From: Iodidimonas sp. SYSU 1G8
Lineage (GTDB): Bacteria > Pseudomonadota > Alphaproteobacteria > SMXS01
Direction: 5' to 3'
Assembly: GCF_039655775.1 (NCBI RefSeq)
Contig: NZ_JBBYXJ010000001.1
Location: 62,001-126,000, forward strand
DNA: 64,000 bases
Numbering within the stretch: position 1 is the stretch's first letter; each line of letters opens with the position of its first letter. Of this stretch, positions 17,340-26,785 are shown piece after piece. The notes under the pieces were generated by a model that was not told the origin of the DNA, ran no database searches, and saw only the letters and a list, made by a program, of their open reading frames with translations. The position numbers were made by a program, and so were the translations under genes.

Positions 17340-19229
17340 ATGACTGCGCGTTCAATGCGAGCGCGGGCAGCGGGGTATTCGTGCGCCCTGATCGCTCTCG
17401 CCATGCCGGGTACGGGATTTGCTCAGACCCTCGATACGACAGCGTTGGAAGAAGTGGTGGTGAGCGCGAGCCGCACCGGCCTCAAGCCGCGCGAGATCGG
17501 CAGCTCGTTCAGCGTCATCGATGCCGAAGACCTGCAGGCCAACCAGGTAACGGTGCTGCGCGATCTGCTGCAGGATCTGCCGGGTATCCAGATCAGCAAC
17601 AATCGCCCCGGCGGTTTTTCGAACCTCAGCATCCGGGGCTCGGACAATGATCAGGTTCTCGTGCTGATCGACGGCATCGAGCTGGGCGATCCCAGCAGCA
17701 CCAGCACCCAGTTCCAGATGGACCATCTGACCGCGCTCGACGTGTCTCGTATCGAGGTGCTGCGCGGCAATCAGAGTTCGCTCTATGGCAGCGATGCGAT
17801 CGGCGGTGTCATCAACATCGTCACCAGGCGTGCGACCGAGGACGGCCTTACCCTGAACGGCGAAATGGAGGGCGGCTCCTTCGGCACCTTCAACGGCGGC
17901 GCGTCGCTGTACGGCAAGACCGGGCCGCTCGATGTGCGTCTTTCGGTGACCGGCCATCGCAATGACGGTCCGTCGCTGGCGGCGCCGACGGCCGGTCCGT
18001 CGGTCGAGCCTGATGCCTATAGCCGCTACGGCTTCAGTGGCCGCATCGGATACCAGATCACCGATAATCTGGAAATCGTCGCGACGGGGTTCCTCAGCCG
18101 GACGGATTCCGATCTCGATGGCACTGGCACCGATGTGTCGAGCAATGACAACGTGGAGAAGGACGAGGACGCGGCGGCCATCCAGGTCAATCACAAGGCC
18201 TTCGACGGAAGATGGCGCAACAGTCTGCTTGCCAGTTACTACCAGGCCGAGCGCCTCTATTTCGGCCGGTCTACCCGGCCTGAAGGCGATCAGTATCTCG
18301 GCAAGAAGCGTAACCTCAACTACACCAGCGCCTTCGATGCGACGGAATGGCTCAGCGTCGTCGTGGGCGGTAACCTGGAAGAGGAATCCACCGACCAGAT
18401 CACGTCCTTCTCCGGTGACTTCATCGAGAAAGTCGATACCAAATCCGTGTTCGGGGAAGTGGCGCTGAAGCCACTCGAAAACCTGACCCTCACCGGCGCC
18501 TTCCGATATGACGACAACAGCCAGTTCGGCGGTTTCGACACCTACCGCGGCACCGTCGCCTATGTGTTGCCGGCGGCGCTGGCAGGCGGCGATCTCAAGC
18601 TGCGGGCGAGCTATGGCACCGGGGCCAAGGCGCCGGGCCTGTACCAGCTCTATGATCCGACTTACGGCAATCCGAACCTGACCGTGGAAGAGAGCCAGGG
18701 ATGGGACGCCGGATTCGACCTGAATTGGGCCGACCCTCAGATCAATCTGACGGTGAACTATTTCGAAAGCCACGTCGAGGATGAGATCGAGTTCATTCTG
18801 AACGGCTATCGGATGGGCGGCGAGTCCAAGTCGAAAGGCGTCGAGTTCGGCGCCACCGCGCAGATCACGCCCTGGCTGAGCGTCAGCCAGAGTTACACCT
18901 ACCTCAGCTCGCGCAAGCTGCCGGCGAACACCTGGAAGGGCCGGCCGCGTCATTCGGGAGCGACCTCGGTGACCATCTATCCGCTGGAGGACCTGTCGAT
19001 CACTGCACGCGCGCGGTTCAAGAGCGAAAACCTGTCGAGCGGCGTCAATCGGCCGGTCGACGGCTTCGTCACCGTGGACCTGCTGGTGAGCTACCGGGTC
19101 AACGACCAGCTCGAGCTCTATGGCCGCGTCGTGAACCTGTTCGACAAGGATTACATGCTCAACTGGGGCAACAGCACCTATGGGCTGAGTGGTTTCGTCG
19201 GCGTCCGCGCGTCGCTCAACGTCCTGTAA
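17340..19229 (+). CDS. btuB: TonB-dependent vitamin B12 outer-membrane receptor
   Basis: A 629-residue TonB-dependent receptor of BtuB type. It has a signal peptide (about residues 1-28, ending GFAQ), a TonB box region EEVVVSASR, and a plug domain with PGIQISNNRPGGFSNLSIRGSDNDQVLVLIDG in outline. The beta barrel ends with a C-terminal VRASLNVL strand. It imports cobalamin across the outer membrane using TonB energy. GGAGGA precedes the ATG. Control by riboswitch 2 and co-transcription with the periplasmic and inner-membrane transporter genes downstream are strongly implied. Confidence 0.94.
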   Translation: MTARSMRARAAGYSCALIALAMPGTGFAQTLDTTALEEVVVSASRTGLKPREIGSSFSVIDAEDLQANQVTVLRDLLQDLPGIQISNNRPGGFSNLSIRGSDNDQVLVLIDGIELGDPSSTSTQFQMDHLTALDVSRIEVLRGNQSSLYGSDAIGGVINIVTRRATEDGLTLNGEMEGGSFGTFNGGASLYGKTGPLDVRLSVTGHRNDGPSLAAPTAGPSVEPDAYSRYGFSGRIGYQITDNLEIVATGFLSRTDSDLDGTGTDVSSNDNVEKDEDAAAIQVNHKAFDGRWRNSLLASYYQAERLYFGRSTRPEGDQYLGKKRNLNYTSAFDATEWLSVVVGGNLEEESTDQITSFSGDFIEKVDTKSVFGEVALKPLENLTLTGAFRYDDNSQFGGFDTYRGTVAYVLPAALAGGDLKLRASYGTGAKAPGLYQLYDPTYGNPNLTVEESQGWDAGFDLNWADPQINLTVNYFESHVEDEIEFILNGYRMGGESKSKGVEFGATAQITPWLSVSQSYTYLSSRKLPANTWKGRPRHSGATSVTIYPLEDLSITARARFKSENLSSGVNRPVDGFVTVDLLVSYRVNDQLELYGRVVNLFDKDYMLNWGNSTYGLSGFVGVRASLNVL

Positions 19230-19246
19230 CGAGGGAGAACAGATCC

Positions 19247-19822
19247 ATGACCCAGCCCATTCCCATGGTGTCGATCATCGAAAGCGGGGCGACGGAACAG
19301 GTTTGGCCGTTGCCGTTGGACGAAGCGTTCCTCGAGCGGCTGCTCAGGGATCTGTTCGAAAACCATTACGCTGCCTTGACGTTCGGGCCGCTGATTCCCG
19401 GCGCCGCCTATGAAATGAAGGCGCCGGGCGCGCCGGAGCGCGTCAGCTGCCAGGGCGGATATCTCACCGTTCACTGGGGCGGCAAAGGGCATTTCCATCT
19501 GTGCATCGGCACCAATCGGGGGCCTGCCAGCAACCCCAATCCGCCGGAGCTGATTGCCCACCGGCGGCCCAGCCGGGCGGAATTCTTCCGCCGGCTGGAC
19601 AAGCAGGGTCATCCCGTTTCCTGGGGCTACCGGATGTTCAACGGCAAGGGCGAGCCCCAGATCACCATCTTCTTCGCCAACCCGTTCATCACCGACGCGG
19701 ATCAGCTCGCGGATGCGCCCGACTGGTCGCGGCTGGCGACCTGGGACGCGATCATGGCCGACTACGCGGGCCACCAGCCGGACGGGCTGGATCGGCTTGG
19801 CAAGGGGTTCCGGGGTGCGTGA
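19247..19822 (+). CDS. Conserved protein of unknown function in the B12 uptake operon
   Basis: A 191-residue protein without signal peptide or membrane segments, so cytoplasmic. Its most distinctive stretch is YLTVHWGGKGHFHLCIGTN (about residues 72-90), with three histidines and a cysteine suited to metal or corrinoid binding. A second block, VSWGYRMFNGKGEPQITIFF, looks like a beta hairpin. I recall proteins like this beside cobalamin transporters in alphaproteobacteria, but have no function for them. It lies 17 bases after btuB with a GAGGGAG site and overlaps btuF2 by 8 bases, so it is in the riboswitch 2 operon. Confidence 0.8.
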   Translation: MTQPIPMVSIIESGATEQVWPLPLDEAFLERLLRDLFENHYAALTFGPLIPGAAYEMKAPGAPERVSCQGGYLTVHWGGKGHFHLCIGTNRGPASNPNPPELIAHRRPSRAEFFRRLDKQGHPVSWGYRMFNGKGEPQITIFFANPFITDADQLADAPDWSRLATWDAIMADYAGHQPDGLDRLGKGFRGA

Positions 19823-20663
19823 CACCTCGCGGCTCGCGGTGGCCATCGGGGTTGCGGTCGCCACCCTTTGCGGCGGCGCGTCGGCGCTGCCGCGGGTCGC
19901 ATCGACCACCATATGCGGCGACCAGCTTGTTCTGACGTTGGCGGACCGGGCGCAGATCGCATCGGTCAGTCAGGAAGCGACCGGGCCACTGTCCCTTCAC
20001 GCCGACGAGGCGGCGGGTCTGCCGCGCAACCGGAAGACAGCGGAGGAACTGCTGGGGGTTGGCGCCGACGTGGTGCTGATGGATGCGCGCGGCGAACCCA
20101 AGCTGGAAGAGATGCTCACGCGCCTCGGTATCCGCGTGATCCGGCTGAACCTCAGTTCGGAATTCGCCGACATCGAGGAGACCGTGATGCATGTGGCCGA
20201 GGCCTTCGGCCAGCGTGCGCGGGGACTGGCGATGGTGGCGGATATGCGCCGCCGGCGCGCGGCGGTCGCCGCAACCGTGCCGCCAGGACCGCGTCCGCGC
20301 TTCGTCTATTACCGCCCCGATGGCGGCAGCGCCGGGCTGAACACCTTCGTCGATACGGCCATGCGGGCAAGCGGCTTCGACAATTTCCAGGCGGATCGCG
20401 GCCAGGTCGGCTGGGGAACCCTGCCCCTCGAGGTGCTGGTCAACGATCCGCCTGACGGCTTCGTCGTCAGCTTCTTCGACACGTCGCAAAGTTCGATCCG
20501 CCGCACCTTCATGACGCATGCCTATCTGCACCGGCTCATGGACGAGAAGCCTGTAATCGGCGTGCCCGGCAAGCTCTGGCCTTGTGCCGGGCCCATGGTC
20601 GTCGATGCCGCCGAGCTGCTCGCATCCGAGCGCGTCCGGGGCATGCCGGAGGAAAGACCGTGA
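19815..20663 (+). CDS. btuF: Vitamin B12 ABC transporter substrate-binding protein, copy 2
   Basis: A 282-residue periplasmic binding protein: signal peptide to about residue 25 (VAVATLCGGASA), then PRVASTTICGDQLVLTLADR, a BtuF-like start. The start is a GTG at 19815 with AAGGGG upstream; it overlaps the end of the previous gene. The C-terminus overlaps btuC2 by four bases (GTGA). It differs clearly from copy 1, so this is not a recent duplication. It should deliver cobalamin to BtuC2-BtuD. Confidence 0.88.
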   Translation: MRDTSRLAVAIGVAVATLCGGASALPRVASTTICGDQLVLTLADRAQIASVSQEATGPLSLHADEAAGLPRNRKTAEELLGVGADVVLMDARGEPKLEEMLTRLGIRVIRLNLSSEFADIEETVMHVAEAFGQRARGLAMVADMRRRRAAVAATVPPGPRPRFVYYRPDGGSAGLNTFVDTAMRASGFDNFQADRGQVGWGTLPLEVLVNDPPDGFVVSFFDTSQSSIRRTFMTHAYLHRLMDEKPVIGVPGKLWPCAGPMVVDAAELLASERVRGMPEERP

Positions 20664-21670
20664 AGGCGCCGCTGTCGCTCCATTACGTCGTGCTGCTCAA
20701 TGTTTCTCTGACACTGGTGGCGCTGGGCATGGCCATCATGTCGCTGCGTTTCGGCTATGTGCCATTGCCTGCATCGGATGTTCTCGCGGGACTGCTGGGC
20801 AGCGCGGACGAAAAAATCGTCACCATCATTCGCGACCTGCGCCTTCCCAGGACCATACTGGCCTTGCTGATCGGCGCGGCCACCGGATTGGCGGGCGCCG
20901 TGCTGCAAAGCCTGCTGCGCAATCCGCTGGCCGAGCCGAGCGTGGTCGGCATTACCGGCGGCGCGAGTCTCGGGGCCGTGATCGCCCTCTACTTTGGTTT
21001 GTCGGCGGTCTTCCCGTTCGCCTTGCCGCTGTCCGCGCTGACGGGCGCCGCCATCGCGACCATCGTGCTCTATCTGGTCGCGGCGCGGGATTCGAGCACG
21101 CTGACCCTCATTCTCGTCGGCATGGCGATTGGCGGCATTTCCCTGTCGTTGATTTCGCTCGCCATGAACCTCTCGCCCAATCCCTGGGCGGTGAGCGAGA
21201 TCATCTTCTGGCTGCTGGGCTCCGTCCGTGACCGCAGCTTTGCCGATGTGACGCTGGCGGCGCCCTTTATCGTCACCGGCATCGCGGTGCTGTTGACCCT
21301 GGGAAAGCCGCTCGATGCGCTCAGCCTGGGCGAGGAAGCGGCGCAGAGTCTTGGCATGGACCTCACGCGAGTGCGGGTGCTGGCGATCGTCGGCACCAGT
21401 CTGGCGGTTGGTGCCTCGGTCGCGGTCGCCGGAACGATCGGGTTCGTGGGACTGGTGGTACCGCATCTGCTGCGTCCATTGGTCGGGCAGATGCCCAGCC
21501 GCCTGCTGTTGCCGAGCGCGCTGGGCGGGGCGGCGCTGCTGGCCGCCGCGGATGTGGTGGTGCGCCTTATTACCGTGGGACCGGAGCTGCATCTGGGCAT
21601 CGTCACCTCGCTGATCGGTGCGCCGTTCTTCCTTTACCTGATCCTCAAGACCAGAAAGATCGTGCGATGA
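20660..21670 (+). CDS. btuC: Vitamin B12 ABC transporter permease, copy 2
   Basis: A 336-residue FecCD-family permease. Marks are RDLRLPRTILALLIGAATGL, the coupling loop LRNPLAEPSVVGITGGASLG, the GEEAAQSLGMDL segment and GFVGLVVPHLLRPL. About ten hydrophobic segments. GTG start with GGAGGAAAG upstream. It is chained to btuF2 and btuD by four-base overlaps, which gives a complete BtuFCD importer in this operon. Confidence 0.92.
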   Translation: MKAPLSLHYVVLLNVSLTLVALGMAIMSLRFGYVPLPASDVLAGLLGSADEKIVTIIRDLRLPRTILALLIGAATGLAGAVLQSLLRNPLAEPSVVGITGGASLGAVIALYFGLSAVFPFALPLSALTGAAIATIVLYLVAARDSSTLTLILVGMAIGGISLSLISLAMNLSPNPWAVSEIIFWLLGSVRDRSFADVTLAAPFIVTGIAVLLTLGKPLDALSLGEEAAQSLGMDLTRVRVLAIVGTSLAVGASVAVAGTIGFVGLVVPHLLRPLVGQMPSRLLLPSALGGAALLAAADVVVRLITVGPELHLGIVTSLIGAPFFLYLILKTRKIVR

Positions 21671-22464
21671 CCGAACTGACGGCTCACGGGATCGATGTGT
21701 CGATCAATGGCAAACCGATCCTCGAGGATATCGGCTTCACGGTGGGCTCCGGCGGGCTGATGGGACTGATCGGTCCCAACGGGGCGGGCAAATCCACGCT
21801 GATCCGTGCGCTCGCGCGCCTGCAACAGATGGTGCGCGGCACCGTATCGATCGACGGCAAGAGCATCGCGGATCTGCCGCGCAAGGAACTGGCGCGGCGG
21901 ATCGCCTACCTGCCTCAGGGGCATACCGTGCACTGGCCGCTCGATGTCTATCATCTTGTGGCGCTCGGCCGGCTGCCGCACCTGTCGCCCCTCGCACGCG
22001 TGTCCGCGCGGGATGACGCGGCCATCATGAGCGCCATGGAGCGTGCCGATGTGACCCGGTTCGCCGACCGCACTGTGACGACCTTGTCCGGCGGCGAGCG
22101 GGCGCGTGTCATGCTGGCGCGGGCGCTGGCGGTCGAGACGCCGATTCTGCTCGCCGACGAACCGGTCGCTTCGCTCGACCCGTTTCATCAGCTTCAGGTC
22201 ATGGAACTGCTGCGGGGCATTGCCGAGGATGGCCGCCTCGTCATCGCCGTCCTGCACGATTTGCCGCTGGCGGCCCGGTTCTGCCGCCGGTTGTTGCTGA
22301 TGGAAGGTGGGCGTCTTGTGGCGGATGGGACGCCCGAGGCGGTGCTGGCGCAGAACCATCTGCGCGACGCCTACGCCATCGAAGGCATTCATGGCGCGGA
22401 GCAGGGCGAGCACTTCGTCCTGCCCTGGCGCCGTCTGGGTCACAACGGCGCGAGGATCGGCTGA
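21667..22464 (+). CDS. btuD: Vitamin B12 ABC transporter ATP-binding protein
   Basis: A 265-residue ABC ATPase with Walker A GPNGAGKST, a Q-loop in AYLPQGHTVHW, signature LSGGERARV and Walker B ILLADEPVASLDP followed by the switch histidine in AVLHDL. The family matches FecE/BtuD-type importers. It is the only ATPase for the two BtuFC sets here. It ends with TGATG shared with the DUF1636 gene. Confidence 0.94.
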   Translation: MTELTAHGIDVSINGKPILEDIGFTVGSGGLMGLIGPNGAGKSTLIRALARLQQMVRGTVSIDGKSIADLPRKELARRIAYLPQGHTVHWPLDVYHLVALGRLPHLSPLARVSARDDAAIMSAMERADVTRFADRTVTTLSGGERARVMLARALAVETPILLADEPVASLDPFHQLQVMELLRGIAEDGRLVIAVLHDLPLAARFCRRLLLMEGGRLVADGTPEAVLAQNHLRDAYAIEGIHGAEQGEHFVLPWRRLGHNGARIG

Positions 22465-22862
22465 TGTTGAAGAAGATTGGCGGTGAGGCTTCCATCATTG
22501 TCTGTTCCACCTGCCGCTATACGGCGGATGAGCGCGACAGTCCCGACGGCGTGCGCGGCGGGGTCCTGATGGCGCGGGCCGTGCGAGAGGCTGCCGCGGC
22601 ACATGATGACGTCGAGGTGCAGGAGATGGCCTGCCTCTTCGCCTGTTCCCAGCGCTGCGCGGTCCATCTGCGCGCCGCGGGCAAGATCGGCTATGTGCTG
22701 GGCAAGTTCGAGCCATCGCCCGAGGCGGCACGGGCGATCGTCGATTATTTCCGCCTCTACACCGCGTCCGATGAAGGCGTGGTGCCCTACAAGGACTGGC
22801 CTGAGGAGATCAAGGGGCACTTTCTGGTCCGCGTGCCGCCCGCTGGTTTCGTGACGGATTAA
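22464..22862 (+). CDS. DUF1636 cysteine-rich protein, probable ferredoxin-like
   Basis: A 132-residue DUF1636 protein. Cysteines are arranged as CSTC near the N-terminus and CLFACSQRC in the middle, a pattern like thioredoxin-fold 2Fe-2S ferredoxins. It commonly sits in cobalamin gene clusters. A role as electron donor, for example for cobalt reduction before adenosylation, is plausible but unproven. Its ATG shares a base with the btuD stop; cobD follows 3 bases later. Confidence 0.85.
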   Translation: MLKKIGGEASIIVCSTCRYTADERDSPDGVRGGVLMARAVREAAAAHDDVEVQEMACLFACSQRCAVHLRAAGKIGYVLGKFEPSPEAARAIVDYFRLYTASDEGVVPYKDWPEEIKGHFLVRVPPAGFVTD

Positions 22863-22865
22863 CCC

Positions 22866-23870
22866 GTGCCGCCCTTGTTTCCGACGGGTCATCATGGGGG
22901 TTCGGGCGCGGACTATCTCCGCCGCTTTCACCCCGGCGCGCCGCGGCCCTGGCTGGATCTGTCGACGGGCATCAACCCTTTTCCGTACCCTGTCGGTACC
23001 ATCGGGACGGCGGCCTGGACCGCATTGCCGTCGCCCGAGGCCGAGCACGCCTGCCGCATGGCCATGGCGGCCTATCTGGGCACCGCGCCGGACGCGCTGG
23101 CGCTCTTGCCCGGCTCCCAGGCGGGCATCGCCCTTGTCCCCCGCCTGTTCGCCCGAGGAGACGTGGACATCGTCGAACCCACCTATAACGAACACGCGCG
23201 GGCCTGGCGTGACGCGGGACACGACGTCCGGGGCATTTCTGTGGAAGAGATGGCGGGCAGCACGGCCGCTGTGCTGGTGGTGGTCAATCCCAACAATCCC
23301 GATGGCCGGGTTTACAGCGCCGAGGCGTTGCTCGTGCTGGCGCGGCACCGGTCGGCCGCCGGGCGCTGGCTGGTGGTCGATGAGGCGTTCGCCGACCTGA
23401 CTCCAGAGCACGCCGTCGCGTCCGATGCGCGGGCGCTGAACCTGATCGTCTTGCGGTCTTTCGGCAAGTTCTTCGGCCTGGCGGGTGTCCGCCTGGGCGC
23501 GGTCGCCGCGCCGCCTTCGGTGGTGGCGCGGCTCGAGCGCCTGATCGGTCCCTGGGCGGTTTCCGGCCCGGCGCTCGAAATCGGCGCGCGCGCCTATGCC
23601 GATACGGTCTGGCATGAGATGGCGAGACGTGCGCTGGGCCAGCGGGCGCGACAGATGCGAGAACTCCTGGCCGCCGCGCGACTTCAACTGCTCGGCGGCA
23701 CCGACCTGTTCCATCTCACGGGCCATGACCAGGCCCCGATCATTTTCGAGCGGCTCGCGAACGCCGGCATCTATGTCCGGCGGTTCCGGCGCAATCCCCG
23801 GTGGCTGCGCTTCGGCCTGCCGCCCGACGAGATGGCGCAGGTCCGGCTCGCGGAAGCCCTCGCGCCATGA
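22866..23870 (+). CDS. cobD: Threonine-phosphate decarboxylase (CobD of Salmonella, CobC of Pseudomonas)
   Basis: A 334-residue PLP-dependent aminotransferase-fold enzyme that makes (R)-1-amino-2-propanol phosphate, the linker of B12. Marks are [35 protein letters not shown], the VVDEAFADL block and the PLP lysine in [15 protein letters not shown]. The start is GTG with no strong ribosome site, consistent with coupling to the gene just upstream. It overlaps cobQ by four bases (ATGA). Confidence 0.94.
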   Translation: MPPLFPTGHHGGSGADYLRRFHPGAPRPWLDLSTGINPFPYPVGTIGTAAWTALPSPEAEHACRMAMAAYLGTAPDALALLPGSQAGIALVPRLFARGDVDIVEPTYNEHARAWRDAGHDVRGISVEEMAGSTAAVLVVVNPNNPDGRVYSAEALLVLARHRSAAGRWLVVDEAFADLTPEHAVASDARALNLIVLRSFGKFFGLAGVRLGAVAAPPSVVARLERLIGPWAVSGPALEIGARAYADTVWHEMARRALGQRARQMRELLAAARLQLLGGTDLFHLTGHDQAPIIFERLANAGIYVRRFRRNPRWLRFGLPPDEMAQVRLAEALAP

Positions 23871-25351
23871 CCGCGCGGGCGCTGATGTTCCAGGGTACCG
23901 GTTCGGACGTGGGCAAGTCGGTGATTGTCGCCGGCCTGTGCCGTGCCTTGCGGCTGCGCGGCATGCGTGTAGTGCCGTTCAAGCCGCAGAACATGTCCAA
24001 CAATGCCGCAGTGACGGCGGAGGGCGGCGAGATCGGGCGGGCACAGGCGTTGCAGGCGCGCGCGGCGGGCATTGCGGCCAGCGTGCACATGAATCCAGTG
24101 CTGCTGAAGCCGGAAGGGGATCGGGGCTCGCAGGTCGTGATCCACGGGCGGGTATCGGGCGCGATCGCGTCGCGCGACTGGTCGAGCCGGCGCGACCGCT
24201 TCATGACGCCCATTCTCGACAGTTTCGGGCAGCTCGCGTCGTCTCATGAGATGATCCTGGTGGAAGGCGCGGGCAGCCCGGCCGAGACCAATCTGCGGGC
24301 CGGCGACGTGGCCAATATGGGGTTTGCCCGCGCCGCCGGTGTGCCGGTGGTCTTGATCGGCGATATCGACCGGGGCGGGGTCATCGCCAGCCTGATCGGC
24401 ACGCATGCGGTGCTCGATGATGCGGACCGCGCGCATATCCGCGCCTTCATGGTCAACAAGTTCCGGGGCGATCCGGCCCTGTTCGCCGATGGGCTGCGAA
24501 CAGTGGCCGAGATGACGGGCTGGCATTCCATGGGCATCGTGCCGTGGCTTGCCGCTGTATCCCGGCTGCCCGCCGAGGATGCTGTCCCGCTGGAACAAGG
24601 GGCGATCAGCGCGGCGCATGGTCTGAAGATCGCCGTCCCGATGCTGTCGCGCATCGCGAATTTCGACGATCTCGATCCGCTGCGCGCGGAACCGGGTGTC
24701 AGTATCGTCTTCGTGCCGCCGGGCACGCCGCTGCCGCTCGACGCCGACGCCGTCATCCTGCCGGGAACGAAATCCACCTTGGCTGATCTTGCCATGCTCC
24801 GCGCCCAGGGCTGGGACACCGACATCCTCGCGCTGGCGCGGGCGGGGCGCCGCGTTCTGGGCCTGTGCGGCGGCTTCCAGCTGCTAGGACGCACCATCCG
24901 CGACGGGCACGGGCTGGATGGTGCGCCGGGCGAGGCGGCGGGACTTGGTCTTCTTGATGTAACCACGGAGATGGCCGGGGAGAAGACGGTGCGCGAGGCC
25001 GCCGGCGTCTCGCCTGCCTATGGCGCGCCGGTACGCGGCTATGAAATCCATCTGGGCGTCACCGAAGGGCCGGATTGCCGCCGTCCCCTCACCATGCTGG
25101 ACGGGCAGGGCGATGGCGCCCGTTCGCCGAATGGTTTGGTTGAGGGCAGCTATCTCCACGGTCTGTTTCACGCCGACGGCTTTCGCCGGGCATGGCTGGC
25201 ATCCTTTGGCGACGGCGTGGCGTCAACTCTCGCGTTCGAGGCGCAGGTCGACGCGGCACTCGACAGCCTCGCCGCGGATCTCGAGAAGCATCTCGACATG
25301 GATGGGCTCGTCAATCTATCGGAGCCGGCGGGATGGACGCCCCGGCGCTGA
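23867..25351 (+). CDS. cobQ: Cobyric acid synthase
   Basis: A 494-residue glutamine-dependent amidase that amidates side chains b, d, e and g of adenosylcobyrinic acid diamide. It has the N-terminal ATP-binding domain ([39 protein letters not shown]). The class I glutaminase-like domain has its nucleophile in [11 protein letters not shown] and the closing histidine in [12 protein letters not shown]. The length is typical. It overlaps cbiB by 19 bases. Confidence 0.97.
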   Translation: MTARALMFQGTGSDVGKSVIVAGLCRALRLRGMRVVPFKPQNMSNNAAVTAEGGEIGRAQALQARAAGIAASVHMNPVLLKPEGDRGSQVVIHGRVSGAIASRDWSSRRDRFMTPILDSFGQLASSHEMILVEGAGSPAETNLRAGDVANMGFARAAGVPVVLIGDIDRGGVIASLIGTHAVLDDADRAHIRAFMVNKFRGDPALFADGLRTVAEMTGWHSMGIVPWLAAVSRLPAEDAVPLEQGAISAAHGLKIAVPMLSRIANFDDLDPLRAEPGVSIVFVPPGTPLPLDADAVILPGTKSTLADLAMLRAQGWDTDILALARAGRRVLGLCGGFQLLGRTIRDGHGLDGAPGEAAGLGLLDVTTEMAGEKTVREAAGVSPAYGAPVRGYEIHLGVTEGPDCRRPLTMLDGQGDGARSPNGLVEGSYLHGLFHADGFRRAWLASFGDGVASTLAFEAQVDAALDSLAADLEKHLDMDGLVNLSEPAGWTPRR

Positions 25352-26292
25352 CGCTCATGGCCATCGCGCTGCTGATCGACGCCCTGGGCGGTGATCCGCG
25401 CATTCTCTATCGCCACGTGCCGCATCCGGTGACCATGATGGGCTGGGGGATCGCCTTTCTGGACAACGCCTTGAATTCCCCCGCGCGGCCCGTGGAATAC
25501 CGGCGTCTGGCGGGCGCCGTGTCACTGGGGCTGCTGATCATCGCCACCGCCGCCGTGGCCTGGAGCGTCCACGGGCTGCTCGCCAGGGTAACGGGCGGCT
25601 GGCTGGTGGAGGCCGTGCTGGCCAGCACGCTGCTCGCCCAGCGCAGCCTTTACGATCATGTGGCGGCCGTTCACCGTGCGCTGATCCATGAAGGGCTTGA
25701 GGGCGGTCGCGCCGCGGTCTCCATGATCGTCGGGCGCGACGTGCGCGGTCTGGATGAAGCGGGCGTGCGCCGCGCCGCCATCGAGAGCCTGGCCGAGAAC
25801 CTGTCGGACGGCGTGGTTGCCCCGCTGTTCTGGGGCTGCCTGTTCGGCCTGCCGGGGATCGCCGTGTACAAGCTGGTCAATACCGCCGATTCCATGATCG
25901 GCCACCGCACGCCGCGTCACGAGGCCTATGGCTGGGCGGCGGCACGAATGGATGACGCCCTCAACTGGATTCCGGCGCGGTTAAGCGGCGTGTTGATCGC
26001 CCTCTGCGCCGGCGCGACCGCGGCAAGGGCGCTTCGCGTGATGCGCCGCGACGCGCGGCACCATCGGTCCCCCAATGCGGGCTGGCCCGAAGCGGCGATG
26101 GCCGGAGCGCTGGGTGTGCGTCTGTCTGGCCCGCGCCTCTATGCCGGCAGAATGTCGGCCGAGCCCTGGCTGGGCGTGGACGGCGCCGATCCAGGCGGCC
26201 ACCATATGCAAAGGGCGCTCGCCATCACGGTCAGGGTGTTCGTGTTGCTCTTCGTCCTGGTCGCGGCGGCGGCGCTTATCCTTTCAGTCTGA
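25333..26292 (+). CDS. cbiB: Adenosylcobinamide-phosphate synthase CbiB (CobD of Pseudomonas)
   Basis: A 319-residue integral membrane enzyme that joins aminopropanol (phosphate) to cobyric acid. Motifs include DALGGDPR near the start, [28 protein letters not shown] and [14 protein letters not shown]. It has four to five membrane segments. The ATG at 25333 sits inside cobQ behind a GGCGGG site. Its 3' end overlaps the convergent cobU by 17 bases, which marks the meeting point of the two B12 operons. Confidence 0.94.
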   Translation: MDAPALTLMAIALLIDALGGDPRILYRHVPHPVTMMGWGIAFLDNALNSPARPVEYRRLAGAVSLGLLIIATAAVAWSVHGLLARVTGGWLVEAVLASTLLAQRSLYDHVAAVHRALIHEGLEGGRAAVSMIVGRDVRGLDEAGVRRAAIESLAENLSDGVVAPLFWGCLFGLPGIAVYKLVNTADSMIGHRTPRHEAYGWAAARMDDALNWIPARLSGVLIALCAGATAARALRVMRRDARHHRSPNAGWPEAAMAGALGVRLSGPRLYAGRMSAEPWLGVDGADPGGHHMQRALAITVRVFVLLFVLVAAAALILSV

Positions 26293-26785
26293 GCGGCAGG
26301 CCGGCGGCGATGAATTCGACGGTGCTCACCCTGGCGGCGACCGCCTGATTGAGGCGGCCCTGCGCGTCGCGGAAGGCCCGGCCCAGCGGCGTCTCGGGCA
26401 CAAGTCCCAGGCCGACCTCGTTGGAGACCAGAATGACGCGGCCTGGACAGTCGGCGAGCGCCTGGACGAGGCGCCGGGTTTCCGCCTCGATATCCCGTCC
26501 GGCTTCCATGAGGTTGGAAAGCCACAGCGTCAGACAATCCACCAGCAAGGCCCGCTCTGGGCGTGTCTCGCGCCGAAGGACCTGGGCCAGCTCCAGCGGT
26601 TCCTCCACCGTGCGCCAGTGGGGGCCGCGCTCGGCCCGGTGCCGGGCGATACGGTCCGTCATTTCGCCGTCCCGTGCTTCGGCGGTCGCGAGGTAGATCG
26701 GCGACGGCATGGCGTCGGCCAGGGCCAGTGCCCGGCGCGTCTTGCCGGAACGGGCGCCGCCGAGGATGAGGAAACTGTCCGTCAT
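26276..26785 (-). CDS. cobU: Bifunctional adenosylcobinamide kinase / guanylyltransferase (CobP)
   Basis: A 169-residue enzyme that phosphorylates adenosylcobinamide and then transfers GMP from GTP. The P-loop is GGARSGKT (residues 9-16), followed by IYLATAEARDGEM, the RHRAERGPHW motif with the guanylylated histidine region, and DCLTLWLSNL. It overlaps cobS by four bases. It is the last gene of the riboswitch 3 operon and meets cbiB head-on at its 3' end. Confidence 0.95.
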   Translation of the reverse strand: MTDSFLILGGARSGKTRRALALADAMPSPIYLATAEARDGEMTDRIARHRAERGPHWRTVEEPLELAQVLRRETRPERALLVDCLTLWLSNLMEAGRDIEAETRRLVQALADCPGRVILVSNEVGLGLVPETPLGRAFRDAQGRLNQAVAARVSTVEFIAAGLPLRLKG

